Shown here: in pieces, positions 52,889 to 62,151 of the stretch | Layout: the number at the start of each line of letters is the position of its first letter | How positions within the stretch are numbered: position 1 is the first letter of the stretch | NCBI RefSeq assembly: GCF_015687175.1 | Contig: NZ_JADPQG010000003.1 | Coordinates: 124,001 to 188,000, forward strand | DNA from: Reinekea sp. G2M2-21 | Lineage (GTDB): Bacteria; Pseudomonadota; Gammaproteobacteria; Pseudomonadales; Natronospirillaceae | DNA: 64,000 bases | Direction of reading: 5' to 3' | Program-made: the position numbers and the translations under genes | The notes under the pieces: model-generated | What the model was told of the DNA's origin: nothing | Databases searched by the model: none | The model's input: only the letters and a program-made list of their open reading frames with translations

Positions 52889-54391
52889 TTACCGTTCGAA
52901 TTCAGCGCCGTACGTGGTTAGGGCAAATTCGCAAGGCGTCCATTCAATAATGCCGTCGGTCGCTTGTGTAATATCAACAAAGACCGGTGCCCAACGCAAT
53001 TTGCGATAAGACAGCGACAATGAGTTGGCAATCAAGCCGTTGTTGGTCGCGCGTTGACGCGCCATTTCGCATTGATTGACTTTACGTTCCTGAGTCGGGA
53101 TTTCCAGCGAGTCTCGGTCGTAAGCGACCACGCAGCCTTCACCCGTATTGACACACACATTATTGATGTTGTTCCAATAGTCCACACACTCGGTACCGTA
53201 GGGATGTGACTGACAGTATTCCGCCGCGTCATAAAAGAGCCAGGCATTTTTGTAGGCGTCTTTCTGCAGTTGCACGACCGAGGCCCGTTGCGCTTCTGGA
53301 ATCCAACTGTAGTAGGTGCTGAGCACATCGGCGGCACGCTGTTCATCGACCAGAGCTTTTTTGTACTTGTCCGTCAACTCGAACAACAGTTGATTACGGG
53401 CGAAGCTGATGTCCTGATACGTTGGCGCGAGGCGTTTTACATCGGCGGTAGAACGATCGTATCGCGTGGTTTTATAGCTCACCACGTTGTAATCCGATAG
53501 CTGATTAAACTGATACCGGAAGTCGTTCTTCGCGTACTGAATGGCCTGAGCAAACAAGTCGAAACAAGGTTGTGGGTAGCTCAGCGAACAGGTCACAATG
53601 TTGTTCGGGATAATGTTCAGCAATTGCGTTGGGTCACCGCCTTTTTGAATTGCGCGGACGGTGATTTTCACCGACTCTTTCGACTCTTCATCGAGGAAGT
53701 CCAGCTCGCCCTGCACGCTGACGATACCACCGGCAATGTCGACACCGAGATACCCGCCAATGTCGCGCTTGTCTTCACTGTTCAGGTACTCAATGTTCAT
53801 GTTCACAAACAACTGCGCACCGTATTCGATGGAGGTGACAAATTCATCGCCCGCCATTTCAACTAACTGGCCTTGAAAGTCCGTTGCGATGGCGTTACCC
53901 ACCGGGCTCAGGGTAAAGCCCTGGTTCGCATTCACCGGCACAAAAACTTTTTTCTTCGGCGTTGTTGAGGCGGTGAATGTGTAGGAACTGGAGAATTCCG
54001 ATTCAGCAGACTCTTTGGCGATGTGCGCACCGGCGTTTACCTGTACCGCGCTGATGTTAACAGATGCATCGATGCTGCCGTTCAGCGCGCTGAGGATTTC
54101 GTCGTAACTGGTGTCGGTGTCGTACGTGAAGTTGAACTCAACTCCGCCGTATTCTTCAGTGACCCGCCCGGTAACCGGTTGGTGGTTCAGAAATTCCTTG
54201 GTGGCGCTGTTATAGGCGGTGCCGATAATAACGTGGTCGTTAACCAGGCCCGGAATGGTGGTGCTGAACGCGTCCAACGCTTGCGCCTGCATGGGTTGGA
54301 TAAGGTCATTGTTATTCAGCCCAGCGGCAGAAACGTGTGTCGCTGCGACAAGGACGCTGAGCACAAGACCGGATTTCATAAATGTTTTCAT
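52889..54391 (-). CDS. Exported MACPF-like protein, first member of a paralogous pair
   Basis: The 500-residue product has a signal peptide (SGLVLSVLVAATHVSA). Residues 85-145 contain LNGSIDASVNISAVQVNAGA and SSSYTFTASTTPKKKVFVP, a serine/alanine-rich strand pair of the kind that becomes a transmembrane hairpin in MACPF/CDC pore-formers. It is followed by MAGDEFVTSIEYGAQLFVNM, in the place of the family's YGTHY-like core motif, and by KGGDPTQLLNIIP. The C-terminal 200 residues have conserved Cys (CSLSYPQPCFDLF, then later pairs). It shares this whole layout with the 446-residue protein nearby. Pore-forming activity is inference; the export and paralogy are direct. Confidence 0.65.
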   Translation of the reverse strand: MKTFMKSGLVLSVLVAATHVSAAGLNNNDLIQPMQAQALDAFSTTIPGLVNDHVIIGTAYNSATKEFLNHQPVTGRVTEEYGGVEFNFTYDTDTSYDEILSALNGSIDASVNISAVQVNAGAHIAKESAESEFSSSYTFTASTTPKKKVFVPVNANQGFTLSPVGNAIATDFQGQLVEMAGDEFVTSIEYGAQLFVNMNIEYLNSEDKRDIGGYLGVDIAGGIVSVQGELDFLDEESKESVKITVRAIQKGGDPTQLLNIIPNNIVTCSLSYPQPCFDLFAQAIQYAKNDFRYQFNQLSDYNVVSYKTTRYDRSTADVKRLAPTYQDISFARNQLLFELTDKYKKALVDEQRAADVLSTYYSWIPEAQRASVVQLQKDAYKNAWLFYDAAEYCQSHPYGTECVDYWNNINNVCVNTGEGCVVAYDRDSLEIPTQERKVNQCEMARQRATNNGLIANSLSLSYRKLRWAPVFVDITQATDGIIEWTPCEFALTTYGAEFER

Positions 54392-54405
54392 CGTCGGTAT
54401 CCCGC

Positions 54406-55251
54406 TTAGTTAATTTTCAATGTGTAATCTTCAACTTCGCCGTACTGAATGTCGCGACAGGGGTCTGCACTGCCTCCGGCGTAATCGTCAGTGATGCGCA
54501 GTTTGATGTAGCCCGGTGTGGCGTTTTCAGGGACTTCCAGATTCAGCGATACTTCGTCCGCGACTGCGGTGGTATTGCGCATCAGTATTTCGCCTGCGTC
54601 GTCCAGCTTGCCGTTGCGGTTCCAGTCGGCAAACACATGCCAGGTTCCTTTCAGGCGTGGGTGCACCTGGTGCTCTTGCATGGTCATGCGCACGCGGTCG
54701 CCACGGTTCACCTGGATAATCCGGCCACTGAAGTTTGAGTATTTTTCAGCACCACTGGCGTTGGTGAATCCGCCCACGGTGACGTTGATAATGGCGTTGT
54801 AGTTCGACTTAGCGGACTTCGCCGGGCAGTATGGCTTGAAGTCGAATGACGTCAGCAAGCCGATCATACCGTAACCACGCGGAATGGTTTTGCAGTTTTC
54901 GCTGGCGCTGGTACCGGCGTACCACTGCTCCGGATTCTCGTGGTTTTTGTCACCAAAGGTGGGGTACTGCGGATTAATGCGCAGCGCACCACGCTCATAC
55001 AACCAAGCGTCTTTCAATTGGTTAAGTTTTTCTTCGGTTGACATGGGCGTGGTCACATCAAACATGGTTTCCCACGTTTCCAGCAACAGCCCTTCAAAAC
55101 ATTTTTCCATCCACTGAAACCGCCCCTGGGCTTGCGCCGGTGATAGCTGGTCGTTCCACATACCGTAGTTGGGGTAGTCCGTAGCCATGCTATGCGCGGC
55201 AGTGACCATGGCCACAAACGCGATGGCCAGTGTGCGTAATGATTTTTTCAT
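54406..55251 (-). CDS. Exported GEVED-domain protein
   Basis: The 281-residue protein has a signal peptide (TLAIAFVAMVTAAHS). The N-terminal half is of unknown type, with two Trp-rich patches (WMEKCFEGLLLETWETMF and EQWYAGTSASENC). The C-terminal half is one GEVED domain: AIINVTVGGFTNASGAEKYS, then FADWNRNGKLDDAGEI and PCRDIQYGEVEDYTLKI. GEVED domains are small beta modules of secreted proteins, probably used for adhesion or binding. The gene lies between the two large MACPF-like genes with gaps of only 14 and 23 bases, so it is part of their unit. Confidence 0.85.
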   Translation of the reverse strand: MKKSLRTLAIAFVAMVTAAHSMATDYPNYGMWNDQLSPAQAQGRFQWMEKCFEGLLLETWETMFDVTTPMSTEEKLNQLKDAWLYERGALRINPQYPTFGDKNHENPEQWYAGTSASENCKTIPRGYGMIGLLTSFDFKPYCPAKSAKSNYNAIINVTVGGFTNASGAEKYSNFSGRIIQVNRGDRVRMTMQEHQVHPRLKGTWHVFADWNRNGKLDDAGEILMRNTTAVADEVSLNLEVPENATPGYIKLRITDDYAGGSADPCRDIQYGEVEDYTLKIN

Positions 55252-55274
55252 TGGTCCATTTCCTTAATTCGGTT

Positions 55275-56534
55275 TTATAACGATTCAAGATCGAGCAGGC
55301 TTGCGTCATATGTTTTCACGTAGCCGCCGTCATAAATTTCCTGTTCACGTTGACGGCAATGCGGACCTAACGGATTGCGGTTGCAGTAGTCCACAGAATC
55401 CGCAAAGAGGTAAGCATTGGCGCGCGCTTTGTCCGCGATATCGTTAATGGCCGCTTTCTGCGCTGAAGTCAGGCTGGAGGCGTAATAGTTAACGATGTTC
55501 TCGGCACGGCGTTTATCCAACATGGCTTGTACCCACTCGTCACTCATACGGTTGATGGTGAGTTTGGTGAGGTAGCCTACTTCTTCGTAACCGGTCACCG
55601 GCGTCAGAATATCCAGGTTCGGTCCGGAGTACTCATAGCGGTGGGTGTACAGTTTGACGGGGTTGTATTTGTCCAACGTCGGGAACTGGTTGATGTAATC
55701 CGCCTTCAGATAGTTCACCGTTTCGGAGAACAGGTTGAAACAAGGGTCAGGGTTATTCAGGCTGCATTGCATCAAACCATTCGGAATAATCTTCGCCAGT
55801 TCCAGTGGGTCACCACCCACCTGTTTCGCTGAGATGGATATTTTTACCGACCGTTTGATGTCTTCATCCACGAACGACAAATCACCATCCACGCTGACAA
55901 TACCGTTTACGTCGACTGAAAGGTAACCACCAATCAATCGCTTGTCTTCAGCGCTGCGGTATTCCACTTTCATGTTGACGATCAGGTAGGAGGCGTACTC
56001 GATGCCCATCACAAACTCATCGCCCAGCTCTTCCAGACGATTACCCGGATAGGCATTGGCCAATTGCACGGCAGCCGCGGTTGGCGAATAGCCGTCCGAG
56101 TTTGCCGGTACCAACAAACGCTTTTTCGGCTTCAGGTTGATGTACACCGTGTAGGTTCCGGTGTATTCATCGGCCGCATTTTTTGACGCATAGGTGCCGC
56201 CTGCATCGACGCTGACCGCCGTTAACTTAACCGATGCGTCCAAGCTGCCGTTCACCATGTTCAACAGTTGCTTGTACCCCAGGTCCACAGAAAACTGGAT
56301 TTCACTTTCGGTGTTGCCGTAGGTCTCGTCGATCAACCCATTCACCGACTGGAACCCATAGAATCCTTGCTTGTCGCTGTGATAAGCCGTGCCTAATGGA
56401 ATGTGGTCGTTTTCAATGCCAGGGATCTCGGTTGCGAACAGCGCGCCAGATAACAGCGCGCTGCCGATAGCAACGGAAACCGGTTTTCGTATCGTTCGAA
56501 TTGCAGGCAATATGCAATTTTTTAGTTTCATCAT
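55275..56534 (-). CDS. Exported MACPF-like protein, second member of a paralogous pair
   Basis: The 419-residue product starts with MMKLKNC and a signal-type segment (IRKPVSVAIGSALLSGALFA). It matches the 500-residue protein along most of its length: PGIENDHIPLGTAYHS, LNMVNGSLDASVKLTAVSV, the strand pair ending LKPKKRLLVPAN, LGDEFVMGIEYASYLIVNM, IIPNGLMQCSLNNPDPCFNLF. The shared pattern fits a MACPF-like core. I use the first of two adjacent ATGs (56532-56534), which has GAGGA upstream; a reading starting 27 codons earlier has no signal-like start. It is 148 bases after the Hint-domain gene. Confidence 0.65.
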   Translation of the reverse strand: MMKLKNCILPAIRTIRKPVSVAIGSALLSGALFATEIPGIENDHIPLGTAYHSDKQGFYGFQSVNGLIDETYGNTESEIQFSVDLGYKQLLNMVNGSLDASVKLTAVSVDAGGTYASKNAADEYTGTYTVYINLKPKKRLLVPANSDGYSPTAAAVQLANAYPGNRLEELGDEFVMGIEYASYLIVNMKVEYRSAEDKRLIGGYLSVDVNGIVSVDGDLSFVDEDIKRSVKISISAKQVGGDPLELAKIIPNGLMQCSLNNPDPCFNLFSETVNYLKADYINQFPTLDKYNPVKLYTHRYEYSGPNLDILTPVTGYEEVGYLTKLTINRMSDEWVQAMLDKRRAENIVNYYASSLTSAQKAAINDIADKARANAYLFADSVDYCNRNPLGPHCRQREQEIYDGGYVKTYDASLLDLESL

Positions 56535-56681
56535 GTGAGCTTCCTCAGTGAGGTCGTAATGACACAGTGTGTTTTCGTCAGCACAGCAATGCCCGGGCCT
56601 GTGCAACTTGTGCACTGGCCAGCATAAGAAAACGAGAGTGATTGACCGGCGATGAAATCGCCGGTATTCGTTACCGCTGAA

Positions 56682-58601
56682 TTATTGCTTCAAAGAATTC
56701 AGGTAATCCTGATGCCACTCTTCTGGCAATGCTTCCAGCATGGATTCAACCGTCGTTTTGGCCTTGTCTTTAAAGGTCAACGCAGACTGATAACCCAGGT
56801 CACCTACCGCAATGCCGTTGGCGAACATGGTTTCCTCGGTAGCGTCAGTGCCTTTGACCGGCTCCAGTTCAAGGTTATGAACGGTGTCGTTAAACATGAC
56901 AGCACTCACGGCAACCACGGTGGACGATCCGGCATCGGTTGACAGCACATCACCGGTGACCACTTCATTCGCCCAAACCACACCGCGTGCCGTCACAACA
57001 GGGTGTGTCTCCGTTAACAGCACGTTGTTTCCTAAGCTGTCTGTCAGGCTGATCATTGGGATGGCTTCGTAACCAATCGACGTATCTTGAACTTCCTTCA
57101 CGCCGTCGGCAGTGGCCACCAGATCGCCCACGTAAACGTCTTCAATCGCTTTGGTGGTGCCATCGGCCATGGAAATCAGCGTGCCTTTAGCGATACAGCT
57201 GTATTCGAAGTACAAGAACGGTAGTTTGTCTTCAAACACCCAGTCGCTGTGCACGTTGCTCATGTCTGCGTTTTCTGCAACAAACACAGTTTCGATAGTT
57301 TCCGGATTACCCATGTCGTCCGTAAATGGGTGGAAGCGGTCTTCAGTGGTGTTTACATCACCGTCGAGGTCGATCGTATCCTGCGACTTAACTTTGATGC
57401 GGATTTCCCATTGCACGTTTTCAAATCGTTTAAACAACGTACCGGTGGTATCGGCGCCCACACCAAAAATCGCTTCGTCCATGGGGATGTCCCACGTTAA
57501 ACGCGTTCCCACGAACCCTTCGGCATCCACGAAGTGACGTTTTTCGACGTAGTCGACGAAGGTTTCACCGGTGGTCGGGTTACGCATGCTGGCCCACTCG
57601 CCTGCTGCGCTGGCGTTACCGGCCATAATCCAGGCACCTGTTTCATTGCCCAAAATGGCAGCTGACCCTTCACCCGGAGCGAAGATGTCGGTAATTTCGT
57701 GGAAGGTTTCAATCTGCCCACGCAATGGAATCTTTACTTTCAATAACGCATTCGGGGTGTCACGTGGATACAGTTGCGGAATGTCGCAGTCACCGTGGTC
57801 GCGGTTCAAACAAACTTTGATATTGGGTGCACCTGCGGCTTGATTTTCAGGCGTTTGCGCGGGCGCATCAACCGTCAGGGTTCCATTGTGGCTGGACTCA
57901 CCGCTCATCAACGCGCGAGCGTAAACCTTGTTGGTCATCTTATGGAACTGGCTTTGACCGGACGTGTCTTTCGTCATCGCGAAGGATTCGATGGTGAACT
58001 GATCGGTCTCTTTATAATTGGCGGCGATGTATGAAGCGTCGATATCGCCTAACGCCAGTGACCGGTTCGCTTCAGATGCGTATGTGCGACGTGAACCCGG
58101 CACGCCAATCTGTTTACCGGCAGGGTCTTTCAACACAACTGTGGTATAGCCAAAGCTTAAATCACCAGTCACGTTAACCGTAGCTGAGTTGATCAATCGT
58201 TCTTCATTTGTCTTGGCATTCACAAACGCTTTTGGTGCCAATACGGAATGGTGCATGGTTTCCTCAACCGCCAGCCGTGAAATCGCTTCTGGGTATAGCG
58301 TAGGACGCATAAGGGCTTCCGTGCGGGCCTGCTGCACCATTTTGAAAAACATGGGCGATTTTTCTGGTGTGGTATTGGCGTAGCCGATGTGTTCCATAAT
58401 CACGGCAAAGTCATCACTGTTGCCCGGATTAAGGTAACCGTTCGTCCCCGGACGCTGATTCACGTATGGTTTCTGTGCGCGATTGTCTTTGCTCTTGGCA
58501 ACAACCACCGATGAGCCTTCCGAAACCAGTGAGCCCGCGACCGCGGACGTGCCAATGACCGCGATTGCGGAGATGGCGACGGCTAAAAACTTCTTATTCA
58601 T
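56682..58601 (-). CDS. Exported protein with C-terminal Hint (Hedgehog/intein-type) domain
   Basis: The 639-residue product has a signal peptide (KKFLAVAISAIAVIGTSAVAG). About 460 residues of unrecognised N-terminal domain follow. Near residue 470 a Hint domain begins at SCIAKGTLISMADGTTKAIE, with the splice-junction Cys and VGDLVATADG, then the block-B LLTETHPVVT (TxxH) and a final VHNLELEPV and ANGIAVGDLGY. The Cys and TxxH needed for N-terminal cleavage are present, while the C-terminal His-Asn of inteins is not, so Hedgehog-like autocleavage rather than splicing would be expected. It sits between a MACPF-like gene and an M4 peptidase gene. Function of the N-terminal part is unknown. Confidence 0.75.
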   Translation of the reverse strand: MNKKFLAVAISAIAVIGTSAVAGSLVSEGSSVVVAKSKDNRAQKPYVNQRPGTNGYLNPGNSDDFAVIMEHIGYANTTPEKSPMFFKMVQQARTEALMRPTLYPEAISRLAVEETMHHSVLAPKAFVNAKTNEERLINSATVNVTGDLSFGYTTVVLKDPAGKQIGVPGSRRTYASEANRSLALGDIDASYIAANYKETDQFTIESFAMTKDTSGQSQFHKMTNKVYARALMSGESSHNGTLTVDAPAQTPENQAAGAPNIKVCLNRDHGDCDIPQLYPRDTPNALLKVKIPLRGQIETFHEITDIFAPGEGSAAILGNETGAWIMAGNASAAGEWASMRNPTTGETFVDYVEKRHFVDAEGFVGTRLTWDIPMDEAIFGVGADTTGTLFKRFENVQWEIRIKVKSQDTIDLDGDVNTTEDRFHPFTDDMGNPETIETVFVAENADMSNVHSDWVFEDKLPFLYFEYSCIAKGTLISMADGTTKAIEDVYVGDLVATADGVKEVQDTSIGYEAIPMISLTDSLGNNVLLTETHPVVTARGVVWANEVVTGDVLSTDAGSSTVVAVSAVMFNDTVHNLELEPVKGTDATEETMFANGIAVGDLGYQSALTFKDKAKTTVESMLEALPEEWHQDYLNSLKQ

Positions 58602-58684
58602 ATTGTTTTTCCTTTTCGTTGCGTTCAATGGATCCAATGCTCAATGCACTGCGTGTAGCCAGAGCAATCAGACAGGGGTAAACC

Positions 58685-61600
58685 TCATTCAAATCTTAAA
58701 ATGTAGTCTTCTGTTTCTCCGTTGTACTGCGCGTCATTCACCTCTTCGCAAGCGGACGGATTTGCCCGAGCCTTTGCGAATACGCGAATTCTGGTTTCGC
58801 CGGCCTCGATTTCACCAGAGCTGAGCACTATGTTGGCGTATTGCCGTTCTTTTTGAGCGATGCTGTCGAGATAGACGACTTCATCGTCAGCGAATACTTT
58901 GTCTTTGTTTCTATCGAGCCAGATACCTACGTGACGATCGAAACCGTTGAAAGCATGTGACACTTCAACACTGATATAAAAGTTGGCGGGCTGAGTTATG
59001 GTTCGCTTGATCAACGATGCGTCGAACAGGGTGTAACCAGAACTGACGTTGGCATCGGTGGCATTAACCAAAACGTTTTCATAACCACCGTGGTGCACGG
59101 CGACCTTTTTGATGGCGATACCTCCAGTGGCACTGCCAGCCTGACAATAGTCATCGTTGCCGCCACTGTCGTCGCCGCTAATGGTCACCGTATGTTGAGC
59201 AGTAGAAACCAAGGTTGTGTTATCGAACATGCGCAACTCAATGTCGTATCGACCGGCTTCGGTCACGGTTAACGATGCATGACGAGTAGATGCAAAATCG
59301 ATAAAGCTGCTACCACCGGTGGCGCGGTAACGCCAGGACCAAGCGACGTTTTCCGGTTCATCTGTGCTGTTGTTGGTGAATGTTGCGGTAAATCCGGTTG
59401 GCGGCACATTGGGTGTGAATGCCGCGACAGGGTCTGGCGTTGGGTCTGTCTGATACGACAAACGAACGGCATAGTCTTCGTACTCACCGGAGGTTGCGTG
59501 CGCGCATGGGCGCTCCATATTCGACCAGTCCATCACCACACGAAGCCGGGTGATTTGATCGCGCGCCGCAGTATCGATCTCGGGTAAGGAGAAACTCGCG
59601 TTCACAACGCCTTTACTGCGTGCGTTATACAGCTGTTCACCGGCATCATCGAAGTCATGATCACCATTCAGGTCCACGTAGAGGGTCCATCGCCGGCGGT
59701 AGTCGTTATCATTTGGCGTCAGTGTGATAGTGTTTTCACCCGAGGTCAGCAACGACAACGGTGCCAGATGGGTGTAGTCGGCGTAGCCACTCGGTTGGGT
59801 TTGCGTTTGCGGAAACGACTCGCCATTCACAGACACCTGTTTGATGTAATCGGTCGTACCGCCAAACCCGCTGGGCGTACAGTAGTCTGGTGTGAGATCC
59901 AACTCGCGCACAATAGTATCGGTACGACGGCTGTCATCCGCGGTTAACGCCACTGCCAAAGATTCAATGCCTTCCAGTTGTGTTAGCAGCAGTGTGTCGT
60001 TCTTTGAGTGGGTGGTTTGGTCAATACTGCCGTCGTAATTGGTATCCCAACGGTACGCGACGGTACTTGACCATTGCGAGGAGGTTTTGTTAATCAACCG
60101 AATGTCAGAGAAAACGCGTTCGTAGTCGAACAACGCAACCAAATCATCGGTGACCGCCAGATAAACATCGGCTTTGGCGAACGCCAGTATCACGGCCCGG
60201 CGAACGTCTTGCAGACTGACACTGTCTGGCAATTCGGAATTCGAACGGAAGGTATCCGCGACAGACAACATACATTGCGCGGCATCGGCGTATTGCATCG
60301 AGTAAGACCAGCAATTGGCCGCGGCGGTTATCCATAGGTCGTACGCAATTAATGGCGTCCAGTCATCGTTATCATTGACCAGATGATAAAAAGCTTTGTT
60401 CATTGGACCGGCCAGATGATGCCCGGTGACTTCCACATTCCAGTCTTTTGCTGAGTCGATCGATTTTCCATCGAGTGAAGGTTGTGTGAAGTAGCGCGCG
60501 GCGGCGTCCAGTGTTGGCTTAAACACTTCAGCGCCGTACTTCCAGTCGTTTGAGCGCGACTGCGTTTGGCGAATAGCGTATTCGGTTGCTTCACCGGCAA
60601 TATCCGCAAAGGACTCCGCTATGCCCATGGAAATACCGGCGCTTTGATTGATCTGGCTGTAACGTTCAAGAACCGCGTGCGCGAGTTCATGACCGATGAT
60701 ATCCGCCGAGACTTTCGGGTAGAAGTCGACATCGCCATTTCCAAGCGCGATAAATTGACCATTCCACGAAGCGTTATCCGTTGCGCCATAATTCGCTTTT
60801 ACAATAAGTGGGTCGGATGATTTCAACGGCCCTTGCCATTGCGTGAGGGTGAATCGCTCATAAAGATTGAACGCGACCTGCGCGTGAAACGCAGCGTCGT
60901 TCAACGGAGCAAACGCGCCATTGAGGTAAGTGTTCTCTCCGGGTTTAATGCCGCCATCGCTGTTGCAGCGATACCAATACGCCGCAGTGGCGTCAGGTCC
61001 ATCCATCACCACCACATTGTTCTTCCAGGTACCACTGGGCGACAATGCCATGGTGCAACGGTCTCCATTTCGGTCGACCAGAAATGTTTGTGCGGACAGG
61101 GCATCGAGCTCTGAATTCACTGGCGAATAGGTGTACTGAGACGTCATCTCGTTACCACCGGGCCCACGACCGGCCTGTACAGAGCGATGCAGAGTATCCT
61201 GTGAATCAACGATGTCTCCAGAATCCGGATTCACGAAAAGCAAAGGCCGAAGGAAAAGCCCGGCGTCTTTATTTTCAGCATTAAATGAAAGCCGGATGAC
61301 GGACTGTGCCTGTCCATCGACAATGTGAACCACCGGCTTTGCAAGCGGTTGAGACACAGCCCACTGACCAGAAGACATATCGGCCAGATAGTTTTCAATC
61401 CAAACGTTCGCCTGCTCGGAACTTGATTCATCGGCCGTATACAAACTCACCATGGCTGTCGCTGACTTTTGGATATTCTTATTCAGGTCGGCCGCAATGC
61501 CATCATAGACAGAGCCAAACACACGTTGGACACGACCTTGATTATCGAGCTGTACCACGATGCGTGCGCCTTCAACATCCTGACCGTTATAGGTTTGCTG

Positions 61601-61885
61601 TAAATGCTTGAAACGCGCCAGCACGTGGTCTGGTGTAATGTCACGAAAACTCAGTGCTTCCTGAGTATTTAAGAAAGACGAAACCTGCTGCGACAGACTG
61701 TTGGCGCTCACTCCGCTGGCCTTGAGCGTTGTCTGGAAGGAGGTGTTCTTTGTTGTATCTTTGTTGACCTGCGATTTTTCTGTCGCAGCCAATGTTGCGC
61801 CCGATGCTGCAATGACGCTGGCCATGACAAGTGTCTTCACTTTGAATATGACATTGAATGTTTGGTTTTCTCTAGGCAATAGCAT
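58685..61885 (-). CDS. Secreted M4 (thermolysin-like) metallopeptidase with GEVED and PKD-like domains
   Basis: The 1066-residue exported protease has a signal region (VKTLVMASVIAASGATLA) and an FTP/PepSY-type propeptide (about 50-250). The M4 catalytic domain shows DIIGHELAHAVLERY with HELAH as zinc site and SMGIAESFADIAGE for the third ligand and partner, followed by GHHLAGPMNKAFYHLV containing the second-half histidines. After it come a GEVED domain (about 670-790, with DLNGDHDF and SGEYEDYAV), a PKD-like domain (about 800-890) and a second GEVED domain ending GETEDYILRFE. The start used is the ATG at 61883-61885; an earlier in-frame ATG adds ten unremarkable residues. A second M4 gene follows on the right and shares most of this layout. 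Confidence 0.92.
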   Translation of the reverse strand: MLLPRENQTFNVIFKVKTLVMASVIAASGATLAATEKSQVNKDTTKNTSFQTTLKASGVSANSLSQQVSSFLNTQEALSFRDITPDHVLARFKHLQQTYNGQDVEGARIVVQLDNQGRVQRVFGSVYDGIAADLNKNIQKSATAMVSLYTADESSSEQANVWIENYLADMSSGQWAVSQPLAKPVVHIVDGQAQSVIRLSFNAENKDAGLFLRPLLFVNPDSGDIVDSQDTLHRSVQAGRGPGGNEMTSQYTYSPVNSELDALSAQTFLVDRNGDRCTMALSPSGTWKNNVVVMDGPDATAAYWYRCNSDGGIKPGENTYLNGAFAPLNDAAFHAQVAFNLYERFTLTQWQGPLKSSDPLIVKANYGATDNASWNGQFIALGNGDVDFYPKVSADIIGHELAHAVLERYSQINQSAGISMGIAESFADIAGEATEYAIRQTQSRSNDWKYGAEVFKPTLDAAARYFTQPSLDGKSIDSAKDWNVEVTGHHLAGPMNKAFYHLVNDNDDWTPLIAYDLWITAAANCWSYSMQYADAAQCMLSVADTFRSNSELPDSVSLQDVRRAVILAFAKADVYLAVTDDLVALFDYERVFSDIRLINKTSSQWSSTVAYRWDTNYDGSIDQTTHSKNDTLLLTQLEGIESLAVALTADDSRRTDTIVRELDLTPDYCTPSGFGGTTDYIKQVSVNGESFPQTQTQPSGYADYTHLAPLSLLTSGENTITLTPNDNDYRRRWTLYVDLNGDHDFDDAGEQLYNARSKGVVNASFSLPEIDTAARDQITRLRVVMDWSNMERPCAHATSGEYEDYAVRLSYQTDPTPDPVAAFTPNVPPTGFTATFTNNSTDEPENVAWSWRYRATGGSSFIDFASTRHASLTVTEAGRYDIELRMFDNTTLVSTAQHTVTISGDDSGGNDDYCQAGSATGGIAIKKVAVHHGGYENVLVNATDANVSSGYTLFDASLIKRTITQPANFYISVEVSHAFNGFDRHVGIWLDRNKDKVFADDEVVYLDSIAQKERQYANIVLSSGEIEAGETRIRVFAKARANPSACEEVNDAQYNGETEDYILRFE

Positions 61886-62151
61886 GGCTCTCCCAACCCT
61901 CCCCGGCTTGAGCAAAATGTGTTTTAAAATGTTGAGTGTCTGACGACGACAACCGACGTTTTTCAGGCAAAAGGAAACCCATGGGCGCTCAGAAGCCCAT
62001 TGCCCTTTTTTCAGAAATTACTCGTTGGTTTGATCGACGCGTGGTCTTCGCAGGTAACTGGGGCAAACGTTATCGCCTTAGGTTACGCGCGACTCAATGG
62101 GTCATGTTGTTATCTTAGAGAAGTGCATACAGGCATCCTTTTATAAAGTTA

